A stretch of 64,000 nucleotides of DNA from Corynebacterium canis (GCF_030408595.1 NZ_CP047080.1:2967670-3031669); one strand, 5' to 3'; positions 1-11,835 are shown, numbered from the stretch's first letter. Numbers and translations: made by a program. The notes: a model not told the origin generated them from the sequence alone.

Positions 1-635
1 GACCATGCTCTGACGGCTTGTAGGCACACGGTTTCAGGTACTCTTTCACTCCCCTCCCGGGGTACTTTTCACCATTCCCTCACGGTACTTCTCCGCTATC
101 GGTCACACTGAGTATTCAGGCTTACCGGGTGGTCCCGGCAGATTCACAGCAGATTCCACGAGCCCACTGCTACTCGGGAATACGATCAAGCACAACACGC
201 CACATTTTCAGGTACGGGACTCTCACCCACTCCGGCAGACCATTCCAAGCCACTTCCCCTAACACAACGCACCACACCACAAGCACGGCAGCACTTGCAA
301 CAACCGCATCCCACAACCCCACACACGCAACCCCTGCCGAGTCTCACACGCGCATGGTTTAGCCAACATCCACGTTCGCTCGCCACTACTAGCGGAATCA
401 CATATTGTTTTCTCTTCCTACGGGTACTAAGATGTTTCACTTCCCCGCGTCACCACCACACCAGCTATTTCATTCACCAGCACAGCGACCATGCACAACC
501 ATGGCCAGGTTACCCCATTCGGACACCCTCGGATCAACGCTCAATTGACAACTCCCCGAGGCTTAACGCAGCCTTTCACGTCCTTCATCGGCTCAGCATA
601 CCAAGGCATCCACCGTGTGCCCTTCCAACACAACA
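1..635 (-). rRNA. rrl: 23S ribosomal RNA, 5' portion (cut by window edge)
   Basis: The plus strand reads as the reverse complement of the 5' region of bacterial 23S rRNA. The near-universal start region GGTGGATGCCTTGG appears in reverse complement around 600-612. The left edge of the window cuts the gene, so only roughly the first 630 nt are present. The mature 5' end is placed near 635 by similarity and is uncertain by about 10 nt. It follows the 16S gene in the normal 16S-23S order on the minus strand. Open reading frames across this stretch are by-products of the rRNA. Confidence 0.95.
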
Positions 636-2493
<1,858 letters not shown>

Positions 2494-2863
2494 CAAAATC
2501 AGCTTAAATGAAAAGCCAAACCCCAACAAAAAACAAACAACCAACAAAACAATCAGTTGTCCAAAAAAACAAAAACAAAACAGTTGAAAAACCAATCCCA
2601 ACCATCCCACTGCGACCAGCCCAAAGCCAGCTCACGAAGCACAAACCCCGCCAGCAACCAAACCAACCACAACAAAACAGCCACAACCAGCCAACAACAA
2701 CAAAACAAACATGACACACTATCGAGTTCTCAAACAACACAGCTAAACCACAACCAAAACCCACAAGGACCCCGCCGCGGTGACTCGAACCAATCTACAC
2801 ACCCCACCACAAACCAACAAACCCGCAGGTCAATCGCATAAATTAACGAACGCCCGCGCGCGA
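2494..2863 (-). promoter_or_regulatory. rrn leader and promoter region
   Basis: These 370 nt between 16S and the gntR-like gene hold the rrn promoter and leader and no gene. On the minus strand a plausible core promoter is TTGTTG (2815-2820), a 17-nt spacer and TAGATT (2792-2797) with an upstream TGTG. Downstream, TGTTTGAGAACTCGATAGTGTG (near 2716-2737) is the conserved actinobacterial rrn leader element linked to antitermination or processing. The rest is strongly GT-biased on the transcribed strand. The promoter hexamers are inferred; the leader element is a clear match to what is known of actinobacterial rrn operons. Confidence 0.55.
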
Positions 2864-3238
2864 TCACCGATACATGCCGCGGCTTTCGGCAACCCGTTCC
2901 ACAAGCGAGTGCAATTCCGCACGGCTCATATCCAACTTCACGGCTTCGTCGATAAGCGGCGCTAGGTAGTGGGCGGCAAACGCTTCTCGGCGCCGCGCCA
3001 CAATCCGCGCCCGTGCCCCTTCCGCAACAAACATCCCGATGCCGCGCCGCTTCTCCAATACGGAAGTGTCCACCAACAGGCTTAACCCCTTGCGCGCGGT
3101 GGCCGGGTTAATGCTGTGAAAAGTGGCCAATTCATTGGTGGAGGGAGCGCGCTCCCCTTCGCGCAGGGATTCCTCGGCGATTGCATCCTCAATGAGCGAG
3201 GCGATCTGACGGAACAGCGGCGCCGTGGCCTCGTCCAT
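2864..3238 (-). CDS. GntR-family (YtrA-type) transcriptional regulator
   Basis: A 124-residue DNA-binding repressor. An N-terminal winged helix-turn-helix of the GntR type spans roughly residues 5-72 (APSTNELATFHSINPATARK), followed by a short helical C-terminal segment of about 45 residues. That length is typical of the YtrA subfamily, which lacks a ligand-binding domain. YtrA regulators are usually co-transcribed with an ABC transporter they control, but here the next feature downstream is the rrn promoter and upstream is a divergent NYN gene, so no ABC partner is visible. A palindrome sits 25-48 nt upstream of the start and suggests autoregulation. Family assignment is firm; the target is unknown. 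Confidence 0.9.
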   Translation of the reverse strand: MDEATAPLFRQIASLIEDAIAEESLREGERAPSTNELATFHSINPATARKGLSLLVDTSVLEKRRGIGMFVAEGARARIVARRREAFAAHYLAPLIDEAVKLDMSRAELHSLVERVAESRGMYR

Positions 3239-3549
3239 GGGTATCTCCGATCGCGGATGGTCGGTTGGTTACCTAGGTAGCTAACCGCATAAGCGGCGGT
3301 TTTCCAAAATTGCGCAGCGTGCCACCAAAGGGCACGCAATTGATAAGGCGACATGTAGGGCCCGTAATACCAGCTGCGAAGCATAATTTCCCAACCCCAC
3401 CACGCACTCCTCTTCCCCCAGCACACAACACATTTCCCAAATGGCCAATGCCCCATTTTCAGTGACCGCACTTCGACGAGACCCCCCACCGTAGGGCACA
3501 CTGGTACCCAAACTGACTTAAATTCGCTAGTGAACGGAAATTAGGAGCC
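3239..3549. promoter_or_regulatory. Divergent intergenic region gntR / NYN gene
   Basis: These 311 nt separate the divergent gntR-like gene and the NYN gene and must hold promoters for both. Apart from the palindrome at 3263-3286 and a purine-rich ribosome-binding site (TTAGGAG, 3541-3547) just before the NYN start, no RNA gene or further coding sequence is supported. Confidence 0.5.
3263..3286. promoter_or_regulatory. Candidate GntR operator palindrome
   Basis: A 24-bp dyad centred on CCTAGG matches its own reverse complement at 20 of 24 positions (outer GGTT...AACC, inner TACCTAGGTA). It lies immediately upstream of the gntR-like start codon, where YtrA-type repressors commonly bind their own promoter. 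The role is inferred from position. Confidence 0.45.
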
Positions 3550-4836
3550 ATGCTTGAGCGCACAACTGTCTTTGTCGATACCTCTTATCTACTGGCAAGC
3601 TTTTACAACTCATGGGAAACGGGAGCGCGCGCGCAGTTAGAAATCGATCTACCAGAAGTAGTCAACGTTCTTGGCGCGATGATCGAGGAGCAATTAAGTC
3701 AACCGATCCAGCGTCAATTGTGGTACGACGGCATACCTGAGTCCGGACCGCATCGCTACCAGCGCGCGCTACGCACCTGCGATGGCGTGCAGCTGCGCGC
3801 CGGACAGCTCATCGAGTGGGGCGAGCGACGCACCCAAAAGGCCGTGGATACGCGCCTCGTAGCCGATATGGTGCTCGCGGGCGTACGTGGCACCTGTTCC
3901 GATATCGTGCTGGTTTCGGGCGATGCGGACATGATTCCGGGCGTACAAGAGGCGACGGCGGCAGGGGTTCGTGTCCATTTGTATGCGTTCGGGTGGGAGT
4001 CCATGTCTTCGGCGCTCCGGCACGCGTGCGATTCCACCACGATCCTGGATCCGCGCGAAGATTTCTCGGATTGCATGCAGCTGCAAGTACTGGAGGGGCC
4101 GCTGCCGCCGACGATCCGATGCAAGCCAGTGGGGGACGCGGAACCCCTCGAGGAATCCGGCCCGACCTCGGTGCCCGGCTTGGCGATCTCGGAGCAAGAA
4201 CGCATCGTAATGTCGCCGCACTCCGCCACCACCATGTCCCCCGCCAACGACTATCAACCAATTCCGCCGGAAGCGGTGGCCTCCCTCGATTCCGAAGAAG
4301 AAGACGAATTGTCCGCTGTGGAGGCGGGCCTGCATGACGCAATGCAGCGGACTCAGCAGGAAGAGCCGGCAGACGCGGCGTCGAAAAGCGATTCGGAAAA
4401 TGGGCAAACGCCCACGTCGCGCGAGTTTAATGAGGCGGAGGTGGACAGCCCCAAACCTACGCCAGCGTCGGTGCCAAAGACCACGTCACGGCCAAATCCG
4501 TCGATGATGGCACCGCGCCGCAAACTCCGCTCGCGCTATGTGCCGCTGCCCAATGAGGTGTGGGCCTCCGCCGGCATTCAAACACCCTACGATGTGGGAC
4601 AACAATATGCGTCCTGGTGGTACGAAAACGCCGCATCCACCGACCAACGCGACAATGCGCACATGCTTTCGGGCGGCGGATTGCCTCCGGAGATCGACCG
4701 TCCGCTGCTGCAATTCGCGTGCGAAACGCTGCACGAATACACGCTTTCAGAGGTGCAGCGCGTGAGCCTGCGCGATGGTTTTCACGCAGGCATCCGCATG
4801 GTGCTGATTAATCAATCGGGCAGGCGAAACTCCTAG
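3550..4836 (+). CDS. NYN domain (PIN-like, LabA/DUF88 type) protein
   Basis: A 428-residue protein whose first ~190 residues form a NYN domain, a PIN-like fold of metal-dependent RNases. Candidate metal-binding acidic residues are D10 (VFVDTSYLL), D100 (VDTRLVADM) and D125/D127 (SGDADMIP), in the order expected for the family. Residues ~195-320 are acidic and low in complexity, probably a flexible linker. The last ~105 residues form a separate conserved-looking domain (RSRYVPLPNEVW onward) of unknown function. It stands alone between divergent gntR and convergent pspA. RNase activity is family-based inference. Confidence 0.85.
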   Translation: MLERTTVFVDTSYLLASFYNSWETGARAQLEIDLPEVVNVLGAMIEEQLSQPIQRQLWYDGIPESGPHRYQRALRTCDGVQLRAGQLIEWGERRTQKAVDTRLVADMVLAGVRGTCSDIVLVSGDADMIPGVQEATAAGVRVHLYAFGWESMSSALRHACDSTTILDPREDFSDCMQLQVLEGPLPPTIRCKPVGDAEPLEESGPTSVPGLAISEQERIVMSPHSATTMSPANDYQPIPPEAVASLDSEEEDELSAVEAGLHDAMQRTQQEEPADAASKSDSENGQTPTSREFNEAEVDSPKPTPASVPKTTSRPNPSMMAPRRKLRSRYVPLPNEVWASAGIQTPYDVGQQYASWWYENAASTDQRDNAHMLSGGGLPPEIDRPLLQFACETLHEYTLSEVQRVSLRDGFHAGIRMVLINQSGRRNS

Positions 4837-5774
4837 CGCTCGGAACCCGGCTTCTCATCGAGGGGCGCATGGACGTCCGCACCCAGGTCGCGTTTGACCT
4901 CGGTGTATACGGGCGTCGGGTTCGGCTGCTCGGGCGCCTCCTCAGAGTCGGCCACCTCTTCCATCTCCTCCGACACTTCCGCCTCATCCGGCTCGGGCGC
5001 CTCCTGCCCACCGCCATCTTCCTCGATCTCCGCGTCATCGACAACGCGTTCGCCCTTGCCGGCTTCCAGTTCGCCGGTGGTTTCGGTGGCCAATTGCGCG
5101 CGGATTTCCTCGAGGCGGGCGCTGGCGCGCATATCGGACGCGCCGGACATGATTTCTTCCATGCGGGACGTCGCGGACGAGGATTCCGCCAGCTCCTGCG
5201 CGCCCAACGCCGTGGCGTACCTGCGTTCGATCTTCTCGCGTACCGAATCCAGCGTGGGCACATTGGCATCGGGGTCGCGGCCGAGCACTTCGTCCATGCT
5301 TCCCATGGCTTTCACGCTGGCCTGCTGCATGGCGGCCTGATCCGCCTGCGCCCGCAATTGGTCCAATTGCGCCATCTGGTCCCGCAGGCGCAGCTCGGAT
5401 TCCTTCGCCATTTGTTGCGCCTTTTCGGCAGCGGATACCGCCTGGCCATGCATGGTTTTTGCGTCTTCGAGCTGCTGCTCCACCGTAACCAATTGCGTGG
5501 CATACGCCTCCGCCACTTCATTGTCGCCGGCGTTGATTGCGGCCCGCGCCTGCTGTTCGAGTTTCTGCTGTTGTTCTTGCAGGCGATGCAGCTTTAATTC
5601 CCATTGTCGGCGATCGCCCAGCAATGCCGCCGCATGGTCCACAATTGACTTATGTTGCCGCTTTGCCTCGTCCGCAGCTTGTTGTAATTGGACTTTCGGG
5701 TCCGCATTTTCATCTATCGCGCGATCTAACGAAGCGGTGAGGTATTTCCAACCCTTGCTCAACGGATTTGGCAT
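4833..5774 (-). CDS. PspA/IM30 family membrane-stress protein
   Basis: Start chosen at 5774 (MPNPLSKGWKYLTASLDRAI), giving 313 residues, because the longer reading frame adds 41 residues unlike the family. The sequence begins like PspA (short amphipathic segment, then a long coiled coil to about residue 220 with many Gln/Glu/Ala). The acidic, Pro/Glu-rich tail (last ~80 residues) is typical of actinobacterial members and absent from E. coli PspA. PspA proteins assemble on the inner face of the membrane under envelope stress. No pspB/C or clgR-type partner is adjacent. The 3' end overlaps the convergent NYN gene by 4 bp. Confidence 0.87.
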   Translation of the reverse strand: MPNPLSKGWKYLTASLDRAIDENADPKVQLQQAADEAKRQHKSIVDHAAALLGDRRQWELKLHRLQEQQQKLEQQARAAINAGDNEVAEAYATQLVTVEQQLEDAKTMHGQAVSAAEKAQQMAKESELRLRDQMAQLDQLRAQADQAAMQQASVKAMGSMDEVLGRDPDANVPTLDSVREKIERRYATALGAQELAESSSATSRMEEIMSGASDMRASARLEEIRAQLATETTGELEAGKGERVVDDAEIEEDGGGQEAPEPDEAEVSEEMEEVADSEEAPEQPNPTPVYTEVKRDLGADVHAPLDEKPGSER

Positions 5775-5898
5775 GTGAGCTAAACCACCTTTCATAGGGG
5801 AGTGCGGGGGTGTTGAATCCGTCACCATCCTACGCAGAATGGACCGGCGCTCACAGGGTTTGCGCTCACATTTGAATCGAAGGTTGCCAAAAAGCAAT

Positions 5899-5924
5899 AA
5901 ACCCCACCGTTCAGGGTGGGGTTT
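5899..5924 (-). terminator. Terminator after thioredoxin gene
   Basis: A perfect 10-bp inverted repeat, AAACCCCACC / GGTGGGGTTT with a 6-nt loop, starts 13 nt past the thioredoxin stop codon. Read on the minus strand it is followed by TATTGCTTTTTGG, so it fits a factor-independent terminator. Confidence 0.8.
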
Positions 5925-5936
5925 ACGTTGTGTGCT

Positions 5937-6308
5937 TTATTGCTGTTCTTTTTGGTGCTCCTCAATTTGGCGGCGCACATCATCCATATCCAGCTCCGCC
6001 ACCTGGGTGATCAGCCCTTCCAAGGTTTGGGCGGGGATGGCACCCGGCTCGCGGTACACCAAAATCCCATCGCGGAAGATCATCAGCGTGGGGATCGACT
6101 GGATCTGCAGCGCCGCGGCGATACCCTGGTGCGCCTCCGTATCCAGCTTGGCAAACACCTTGTCGGGGTGCGCCTCGGAAACCTTTTCATAGATCGGGCC
6201 GAACTGACGGCAGGGCCCGCACCACGGCGCCCAGCAATCCAGCAATACGATGCCCTCCTGGGACACAACGCCTTCGAAAGTCTCGTCGGTAATGTCGATG
6301 GTGGCCAT
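5937..6308 (-). CDS. trxA: Thioredoxin
   Basis: 123 residues with the redox-active motif WCGPC at C30-C33 and the cis-proline segment SIPTLMIFRDG of the thioredoxin fold. A short charged C-terminal extension (EEHQKEQQ) follows the fold. It reduces cytoplasmic disulfides with NADPH through thioredoxin reductase, which is not in the window. The start is supported by AAGGAG 8 nt upstream on the minus strand. It is a single-gene unit ended by a strong hairpin. Paralogue identity (trxA vs trxC) cannot be settled from sequence alone. Confidence 0.93.
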   Translation of the reverse strand: MATIDITDETFEGVVSQEGIVLLDCWAPWCGPCRQFGPIYEKVSEAHPDKVFAKLDTEAHQGIAAALQIQSIPTLMIFRDGILVYREPGAIPAQTLEGLITQVAELDMDDVRRQIEEHQKEQQ

Positions 6309-6431
6309 GTTCGGTGTTCTCCTTATGCATTGTGTTTGGGTCCGGCGTTCGCCAGCATGTCTAGACAGACCAACACTGTTTGCGGCTCCCGCATTCCCAT
6401 GCGCGAGGGGGTCGCGGCGATCTTGATCTCG

Positions 6432-6448
6432 CCGTATAAAGGATACGG
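6432..6448. promoter_or_regulatory. Interrupted palindrome upstream of copper chaperone gene
   Basis: CCGTAT-AAAGG-ATACGG is a perfect 6+6 dyad about 70 nt upstream of the copZ-like start. It could be a metalloregulator operator. It does not match the G-rich CsoR consensus as far as can be judged by eye, so the binding protein is unknown. Confidence 0.3.
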
Positions 6449-6518
6449 ATGTTTCCGCAAGATTTCTTGCTTCTCACCGTTTTTCAAGTAGTTTCCCAAC
6501 TGAAGGATTGAGTCTCCT

Positions 6519-6722
6519 ATGAGCGCCAAGCAATACAACGTTTCCGGCATGACCTGCGAACACTGCGCGCAGGCCGTAAAGACCGAGGTCGGCGAGCTCG
6601 CCGGCGTCACCGGCGTAGCGGTGGATGTCGCCGCCGGCGTGGTCTCCGTCTCCGGCGAAGGTTTTACTGATGCAGGTGTCCAGGCCGCCGTCGAGGAGGC
6701 CGGCTATAAGGTTGTAAGCTAA
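6519..6722 (+). CDS. copZ: Copper chaperone, HMA domain (CopZ-like)
   Basis: 67 residues forming one heavy-metal-associated domain with the metal-binding motif GMTCEHC (C13, C16) and the typical beta-alpha-beta-beta-alpha-beta length. Such chaperones carry Cu(I) to a P1B-type ATPase. The next gene, 105 nt downstream, is exactly such an ATPase, so joint action in copper efflux is likely. A GAAGGA ribosome-binding site lies 12 nt before the ATG. No CsoR repressor gene is seen nearby, unlike many actinobacterial copper loci. Confidence 0.92.
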   Translation: MSAKQYNVSGMTCEHCAQAVKTEVGELAGVTGVAVDVAAGVVSVSGEGFTDAGVQAAVEEAGYKVVS

Positions 6723-6742
6723 CCCTCACCTGCCGCTTTGAG

Positions 6743-6771
6743 CCCGCGGAATGCACTCGCTGCGCCGCGGG
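6743..6771 (+). terminator. Hairpin between copZ-like and copA-like genes
   Basis: A CCCGCGG / CCGCGGG inverted repeat with a 15-nt loop begins about 20 nt after the copZ-like stop. There is no uridine run (TTATTGCTT follows), so it may be a weak terminator or a processing/stability element that sets the chaperone:ATPase ratio. Confidence 0.4.
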
Positions 6772-6827
6772 TTATTGCTTGTAGGGCCTAGGTAGTTTTC
6801 GATTTTCCCGGTAGGAGATGGGTCGGT

Positions 6828-9008
6828 ATGAGTGAATCCACGCTGGAATTGCAGCACGTTGATATCGGTGTGACCGGCATGACGTGCACGTCGTGCTCGT
6901 CCCGCGTGGAGCGCAAGCTCAATAAGCTGGACGGCGTCACGGCCACGGTGAACTTTGCCACCGAAACGGCGTCCGTGGATTTTAACCCCGCCGCGGTCTC
7001 CGCCGAGGATTTGATGGCTACGATCCAAAAGACCGGCTACGGCGCGTTTTTCACCAATACCGACGCACCAGTTGCCGACGTTCCAGAGCCGAATCAACCC
7101 ACTCCAACGGAAACCCAGGACGGGGAGCTGCGGCATCGGCTGGTGGTGTCCGCGCTGCTTGGCGTGCCGGTGATGGTGTTGTCCATGGTCCCGGCGTTGC
7201 AATTTGATTATTGGCAGTGGGCTTCGTTGACGCTGGCGGCGCCGGTGTACGTGTGGGGTGGTTGGCCGTTCCACCGCGCGGCGTGGACGAATCTGCGCCA
7301 TGGCGCCTTCACCATGGACACGCTGATTTCCTTGGGCACTACGGCGGCGTTTTTGTGGTCGCTGGTGGCGCTGTTTATCGGCGGCGCGGGGGAGAAGGGC
7401 ATGGTGATGCACTTCAGTTTGACTGCGCACGCGGGCGGCGGTTTGCACGAGATTTACCTGGATACCGCCACGATGGTGATTGTGTTTCTGCTGCTGGGGC
7501 GCTGGTTTGAGGCCCGCGCAAAGGGGCAGTCTTCCGAGGCGTTGCGCGCATTGCTCGACCTCGGCGCCAAGGACGTTTCCGTGCTTATCGACGACCGCGA
7601 AACCCGCCGCCCGATTTCCGCCTTGCGCGTGGACGACCTCTTTGTTGTCCGCCCAGGTGAAAAGATCGCCACGGATGGGGTAGTGGTGGCCGGTGCGTCG
7701 GCGGTGGATGAATCCATGTTGACGGGGGAGTCGGTGCCGGTGGAGGTGAGCGTCGGCTCCCGGGTCACCGGTGCCACATTGAATACCTCCGGCCGCTTGG
7801 TGGTGCGCGCGGAGCGGGTCGGTGCGGATACCAAGCTCGCCCAGATCACCCAGCTGGTCACCAATGCGCAGGCCAGCAAGGCACCGGTGCAACGGCTTGT
7901 AGACCGTATCGCACAAGTCTTCGTCCCCATCGTTATCGCGGCCGCCATGCTTACCCTCGCGGGCCACGTCTTGGCCGGTAACCCCGTCACGGACGCCTTT
8001 GCGGCCGCCGTCGCCGTGCTGATTATCGCCTGCCCGTGCGCCCTCGGCCTGGCCACCCCGACGGCCCTGCTGGTGGGCTCGGGGCGCGGCGCGCAATTGG
8101 GCCTGCTGATCAAGGGCCCGGAGATCCTGGAGTCCACCCGCCGTGCGGACACGATCGTGCTGGATAAGACGGGCACGGTCACCACGGGCATTATGGCGGT
8201 GACCTCGGTGCGCCCCGCCCCCGGCTTTACCGAGGAAGAGGTGCTCAACCTCGCCGCCAGCGTCGAATCCGCGAGCGAACATCCGATCGCCCGTGCGATT
8301 ACCGAGGCCGGCGAACCACGCCCAGTGACGGACTTCCGTAACGAGGCCGGGGTGGGCGTGCACGGGGTCGTCGATAAGCGAAACGTTACGGTGGGTCGCG
8401 CCACGGAGCGTATCGACGCCGCGACCACCGTCGCCGTCACCGTCGATGGCGCGCCCGCAGGTCTGATCGCGGTGCGTGACACGGTAAAGGAAAGCTCGCC
8501 GGAAGCCGTGGCGGAACTCAAGGCCCTGGGGCTCACGCCCGTGCTGCTGACCGGCGATAACGAGCAGGTGGCGCGCGTGGTGGCCGCGGAGGTGGGCATC
8601 GAACGGGTGATCGCCGAGGTGATGCCGGAAGACAAGGTGGCGGAGATCCAAAAGCTGCAGGAGCAAGGCCGCAAGGTGGCCATGGTCGGCGATGGCGTCA
8701 ACGATGCCGCGGCACTGGCGCAGGCCGACCTGGGCCTGGCGATGGGCGCCGGCACCGACGTTGCCATCGAGGCCAGCGATATCACCCTGATGCAAAATGA
8801 CCTGCGCGCCGCCAGCAAGGCCATCCGCCTTTCGCGGGCCACGCTGCGCACGATCAAGGGCAACCTGTTTTGGGCGTTCGCCTACAACGTGGTGCTGATC
8901 CCGGTGGCGGCGCTGGGCTTGCTCAACCCGATGTTGGCGGGGGCCGCGATGGCGGCGTCCTCGGTGTTCGTGGTGACCAATTCCCTGCGCCTCAAGAGGT
9001 TTTCCTAG
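6828..9008 (+). CDS. copA: Copper-exporting P1B-type ATPase
   Basis: 726 residues: an N-terminal HMA domain (GMTCTSC, C20/C23), paired transmembrane helices, actuator motif TGES, ion-translocation motif CPC at about 401-403, phosphorylation motif DKTGT with the acceptor Asp at about 446, HP dipeptide motif (SEHPIARA), and hinge motif [12 protein letters not shown]. This is the full complement of a Cu(I) (P1B-1) ATPase that pumps copper out at the cytoplasmic membrane. It follows the copper chaperone on the same strand. The stop codon overlaps the convergent antiporter gene by 4 bp. Cu specificity rests on CPC plus HMA and is likely but not proven; silver is also normally carried. Confidence 0.95.
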   Translation: MSESTLELQHVDIGVTGMTCTSCSSRVERKLNKLDGVTATVNFATETASVDFNPAAVSAEDLMATIQKTGYGAFFTNTDAPVADVPEPNQPTPTETQDGELRHRLVVSALLGVPVMVLSMVPALQFDYWQWASLTLAAPVYVWGGWPFHRAAWTNLRHGAFTMDTLISLGTTAAFLWSLVALFIGGAGEKGMVMHFSLTAHAGGGLHEIYLDTATMVIVFLLLGRWFEARAKGQSSEALRALLDLGAKDVSVLIDDRETRRPISALRVDDLFVVRPGEKIATDGVVVAGASAVDESMLTGESVPVEVSVGSRVTGATLNTSGRLVVRAERVGADTKLAQITQLVTNAQASKAPVQRLVDRIAQVFVPIVIAAAMLTLAGHVLAGNPVTDAFAAAVAVLIIACPCALGLATPTALLVGSGRGAQLGLLIKGPEILESTRRADTIVLDKTGTVTTGIMAVTSVRPAPGFTEEEVLNLAASVESASEHPIARAITEAGEPRPVTDFRNEAGVGVHGVVDKRNVTVGRATERIDAATTVAVTVDGAPAGLIAVRDTVKESSPEAVAELKALGLTPVLLTGDNEQVARVVAAEVGIERVIAEVMPEDKVAEIQKLQEQGRKVAMVGDGVNDAAALAQADLGLAMGAGTDVAIEASDITLMQNDLRAASKAIRLSRATLRTIKGNLFWAFAYNVVLIPVAALGLLNPMLAGAAMAASSVFVVTNSLRLKRFS

Positions 9009-10552
9009 TGGCGCCGTGAGGCGACGATCATGCGGTCTACGGTGTGCAACACCTCGTCCACGATCGCGGGATCTATGCCGCGTTCCTGCCGGGCGTCCAA
9101 TAATTCCTGCTGGGCGGCGGTTAGGGCTTCGGCGCGAATCCCGGCGACGTGTCGACGCAGCTCGTCAAAGCGTTCGTCGTCAAGCACATCGACGTGCTCC
9201 ACACCGATTTCCCGGGAGAGCCACGCCTGGAAACTCGCCACAGTACCCACCGGCAGCTCTTCCGCATGCCTGTGCAATACCTCAACCGCAGCGTCATGCG
9301 CGCGTTTGGAAAGCGCGGCGCGGGCGATATCCCCATGGGCATCCGGCCCCCGCTCCAGACTGAGCTGGCGCATAAGCCAGGGGAGCGTCAGGCCGGGCAG
9401 CACCATGGTTATCAACAGCACCACCAGGGCGATCACCGTGAGCTCGTGATGCAGGGGTACCACATCCATGGGGATCGATAGCACCAGGGCCAGGGTGACC
9501 AAGCCGCGCATGCCCGCCCAGGTCAGCAGCAGCACCTCCTGCAACCGCAGCGGCGCGACATTCTTACGGCGCTTATGAATATTCCACTTGCAATAGAGCC
9601 ACATCCAGGCGAAACGCACCACGATCAGGACCAGCGAAAGCACCACACCCACAAACACCGCGTGCCAAAGCTCGGAACCGACCTCGTTCACGGCGTCTCG
9701 GACGGACAGGCCGATCAGCCCGAAGGCCACGCCGGTAAAAAGCATTTCCACCGTTTCCCAGAAGGCGTGCCCGGTGAGGCGATCCTCGGCGTTCACGCTC
9801 ACCCGCGAATTCATTTCCACGGCGGCGATCACGATGGCGATCACGCCGGAAGCATGAAGTTCCTCGGCCACCACGTAGGTAACAAACGGGATCACCCAAG
9901 ACAGCGCATTACGGGCGACGGTGGAGTGCATCCAGTCCGTGAGCTTTGCCGCGCAAAAACCGATAACCAGGCCTAAGACGGTGGCCACCACGGCGGAATA
10001 CAAAAATTCCTCGATGCCGGTCTGGAAGCTCAGGTCCTCGCCTGCGGTGAGCGCGCCGAGGGCTACGTGGAAGGCCACGATAGACGCGGCGTCGTTAAAC
10101 AAACCCTCGCTCTGCAGGGTGGAGGTAAGGCGGCGTGGCACGCCCGCGGGCTCGGCGACAGCGTCAACCGCAACCGGATCCGGGGGAGCGAGCGCCGCGC
10201 CCAAAATAATCGCGCCGGCGAGCCCCAACGACGGCAAAAGCCACATGGAAACGCCCGCAACGGCCCCGGTGGTGGCAAACACCAGCAATACCGACAGGCT
10301 CAATAGGGTAGCGCGCTGCTCCTTGATCTGACCCCAGCTAGTGCGGCGGGCCAGCGCCCACAACAGCGGCGGGATAAAGATTGGCAATATGAGCTCGGGG
10401 GGAATCTTCAGCTCGGGGATGCCCGGCAACACCATGGTTGCGGCCGCGACGAGCGTGAGCAGCACGGGCCACGGGAGCCCAATGCGGTCGCCGATAGCGA
10501 CGACGATCATGGTGGCCAAAAGCACCCCCATGACCACTAACAGCGCTTCCAT
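9005..10552 (-). CDS. Cation:proton antiporter, CPA1 (NhaP-type) family
   Basis: 515 residues with about 12 hydrophobic helices in the first ~400 and a soluble C-terminal tail of ~115 residues. The diagnostic CPA1 helix pair is present: [14 protein letters not shown], then [16 protein letters not shown], which holds the conserved Asn-Asp pair needed for ion exchange. Such antiporters exchange Na+ or K+ for protons in pH and salt homeostasis. It is a single gene convergent with copA and divergent from the MFS gene. Substrate cation cannot be told from sequence. Confidence 0.9.
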   Translation of the reverse strand: MEALLVVMGVLLATMIVVAIGDRIGLPWPVLLTLVAAATMVLPGIPELKIPPELILPIFIPPLLWALARRTSWGQIKEQRATLLSLSVLLVFATTGAVAGVSMWLLPSLGLAGAIILGAALAPPDPVAVDAVAEPAGVPRRLTSTLQSEGLFNDAASIVAFHVALGALTAGEDLSFQTGIEEFLYSAVVATVLGLVIGFCAAKLTDWMHSTVARNALSWVIPFVTYVVAEELHASGVIAIVIAAVEMNSRVSVNAEDRLTGHAFWETVEMLFTGVAFGLIGLSVRDAVNEVGSELWHAVFVGVVLSLVLIVVRFAWMWLYCKWNIHKRRKNVAPLRLQEVLLLTWAGMRGLVTLALVLSIPMDVVPLHHELTVIALVVLLITMVLPGLTLPWLMRQLSLERGPDAHGDIARAALSKRAHDAAVEVLHRHAEELPVGTVASFQAWLSREIGVEHVDVLDDERFDELRRHVAGIRAEALTAAQQELLDARQERGIDPAIVDEVLHTVDRMIVASRRH

Positions 10553-10680
10553 CCGGTAGGTTCACCTTCCTTCTACGCGTGCGGCGGACCGCCCCTGAAG
10601 TGGGGCTAATTTTAGGCGCTGATACCGTCAAGCGATACGATCATGTAATTTGAATCACTTTTTATGAGTGGAGGTGCTGC

Positions 10681-11835
10681 GTGCTACCAACGTGGCTACG
10701 TGTTGCGCTCGGATTATTCGCGATCGCTTTTGGTGCCAACGTCTTCGCACCTCTCTTACCCGTGTATCAGCGCCTTGAGGGATTGAACGCCACACAAGTC
10801 ACTTGGATCTTTGCCATTTATGTTGGTGGATTAGTGCCGGCATTGCTAATCGGCGGCCCCTTATCAGATAGGCTAGGGCGGCGCGCCCTTATCCGACCTG
10901 CACTTATAAGCTCAGCATTAGGTTCAATAGTGATCATCGGAGGCGGCGTCGGGCCGCAATGGCTGCTCACCGTCGGTCGTTGCATCGCCGGCATCGCGGT
11001 CGGATTGGTCATGGCGGCGGGGGCGGCCTGGCTGAAACAAGTATCCACGGACTCGCCGCAAGCGGGCGCACGCAGGGCCACCATCGCGCTCTCCGCAGGC
11101 TTCGGCGGCGGGCCGCTGGTGGGAGGCGTGGTGGCCGAATGGCTCCCACAGCCCGACCTCTGGCCATTCCTGATCCATTTGGCGCTCTTAGCCCTGATCA
11201 CGCCGCTGGTATGGAATGCGCCGGCCCCGGAGGTCGTGGTCACGCAAAAACGTAAATTGGTGCCACGCACGGCCTTTACAGCGCGCTTTATTTGGGCCAT
11301 CGCCGCGTGGGCGCCATGGGTGTTCGGCACCGCAACAATCTCCTTTGCCACCCTTACCTCGCTGGTGGCCATGCACACGCCCGCGCCGATCGCCTTTACC
11401 GGGATGATCGGCGCACTCACCATGCTCACCGGCGTGGCGGTACAACCCCTGGCCGGGCGGCTGGGCAATAGCTACGTACCGCCCGCCATCGCCGGGCTCA
11501 GCACCGCCACCATCGGGCTGATCTGCGGCGCGATCGTCGCCTGGACGCTCAACCCCTGGCTGCTGCTACCCACCGCCGTGCTGCTTGGTGCCAGCTACGG
11601 CACCATGATGGTCTCGGGGCTGCGCGAAGTGGAACAACTCACGCCCCCAGACGAGCTCGGGGCGCTTATCGCCGCCTTCTATTCGCTCACGTACGTCGGA
11701 TTTTTCGCGCCCTTCGCGCTCTCCATTCTCGGGCCGCAATTCGGCTACGTTACCTGCCTGCTTATCGGGGCGGCGGTAACATTCGCGTCCATCGTGCCCG
11801 TGACGCGGGTGGTGCGCCGGACTTCGGAAGGGTAG
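10681..11835 (+). CDS. MFS transporter
   Basis: 384 residues beginning with GTG and preceded by GGAGG 8 nt upstream. There are 12 predicted hydrophobic helices, with the MFS loop 2-3 signature GGPLSDRLGRRALIRP near residue 60 and a second-half pseudo-repeat. It resembles drug/metabolite exporters of the DHA1 type by length and motif, but the substrate is not identifiable. The first ~250 nt are noticeably less GC-rich than the rest of the gene. It converges on dnaB with a short gap of 25 nt. Confidence 0.85.
   Translation: MLPTWLRVALGLFAIAFGANVFAPLLPVYQRLEGLNATQVTWIFAIYVGGLVPALLIGGPLSDRLGRRALIRPALISSALGSIVIIGGGVGPQWLLTVGRCIAGIAVGLVMAAGAAWLKQVSTDSPQAGARRATIALSAGFGGGPLVGGVVAEWLPQPDLWPFLIHLALLALITPLVWNAPAPEVVVTQKRKLVPRTAFTARFIWAIAAWAPWVFGTATISFATLTSLVAMHTPAPIAFTGMIGALTMLTGVAVQPLAGRLGNSYVPPAIAGLSTATIGLICGAIVAWTLNPWLLLPTAVLLGASYGTMMVSGLREVEQLTPPDELGALIAAFYSLTYVGFFAPFALSILGPQFGYVTCLLIGAAVTFASIVPVTRVVRRTSEG

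Noticed and set aside
2778..2800. GGTTCGAGTC on the minus strand, like a tRNA T-arm
   Set aside because: The flanks do not pair into a T stem and no acceptor, D or anticodon arms are found; it lies within the rrn promoter/leader.
6323..6610. 95-codon minus-strand frame next to thioredoxin
   Set aside because: It overlaps the copper chaperone gene antisense and shows no family features; the region before it is better explained as promoter.
6726..8795. 689-codon open frame on the minus strand
   Set aside because: It is antisense to copA, whose domains are complete. The His/Arg/Gln-rich translation has no domain and arises from GC-rich codon bias.
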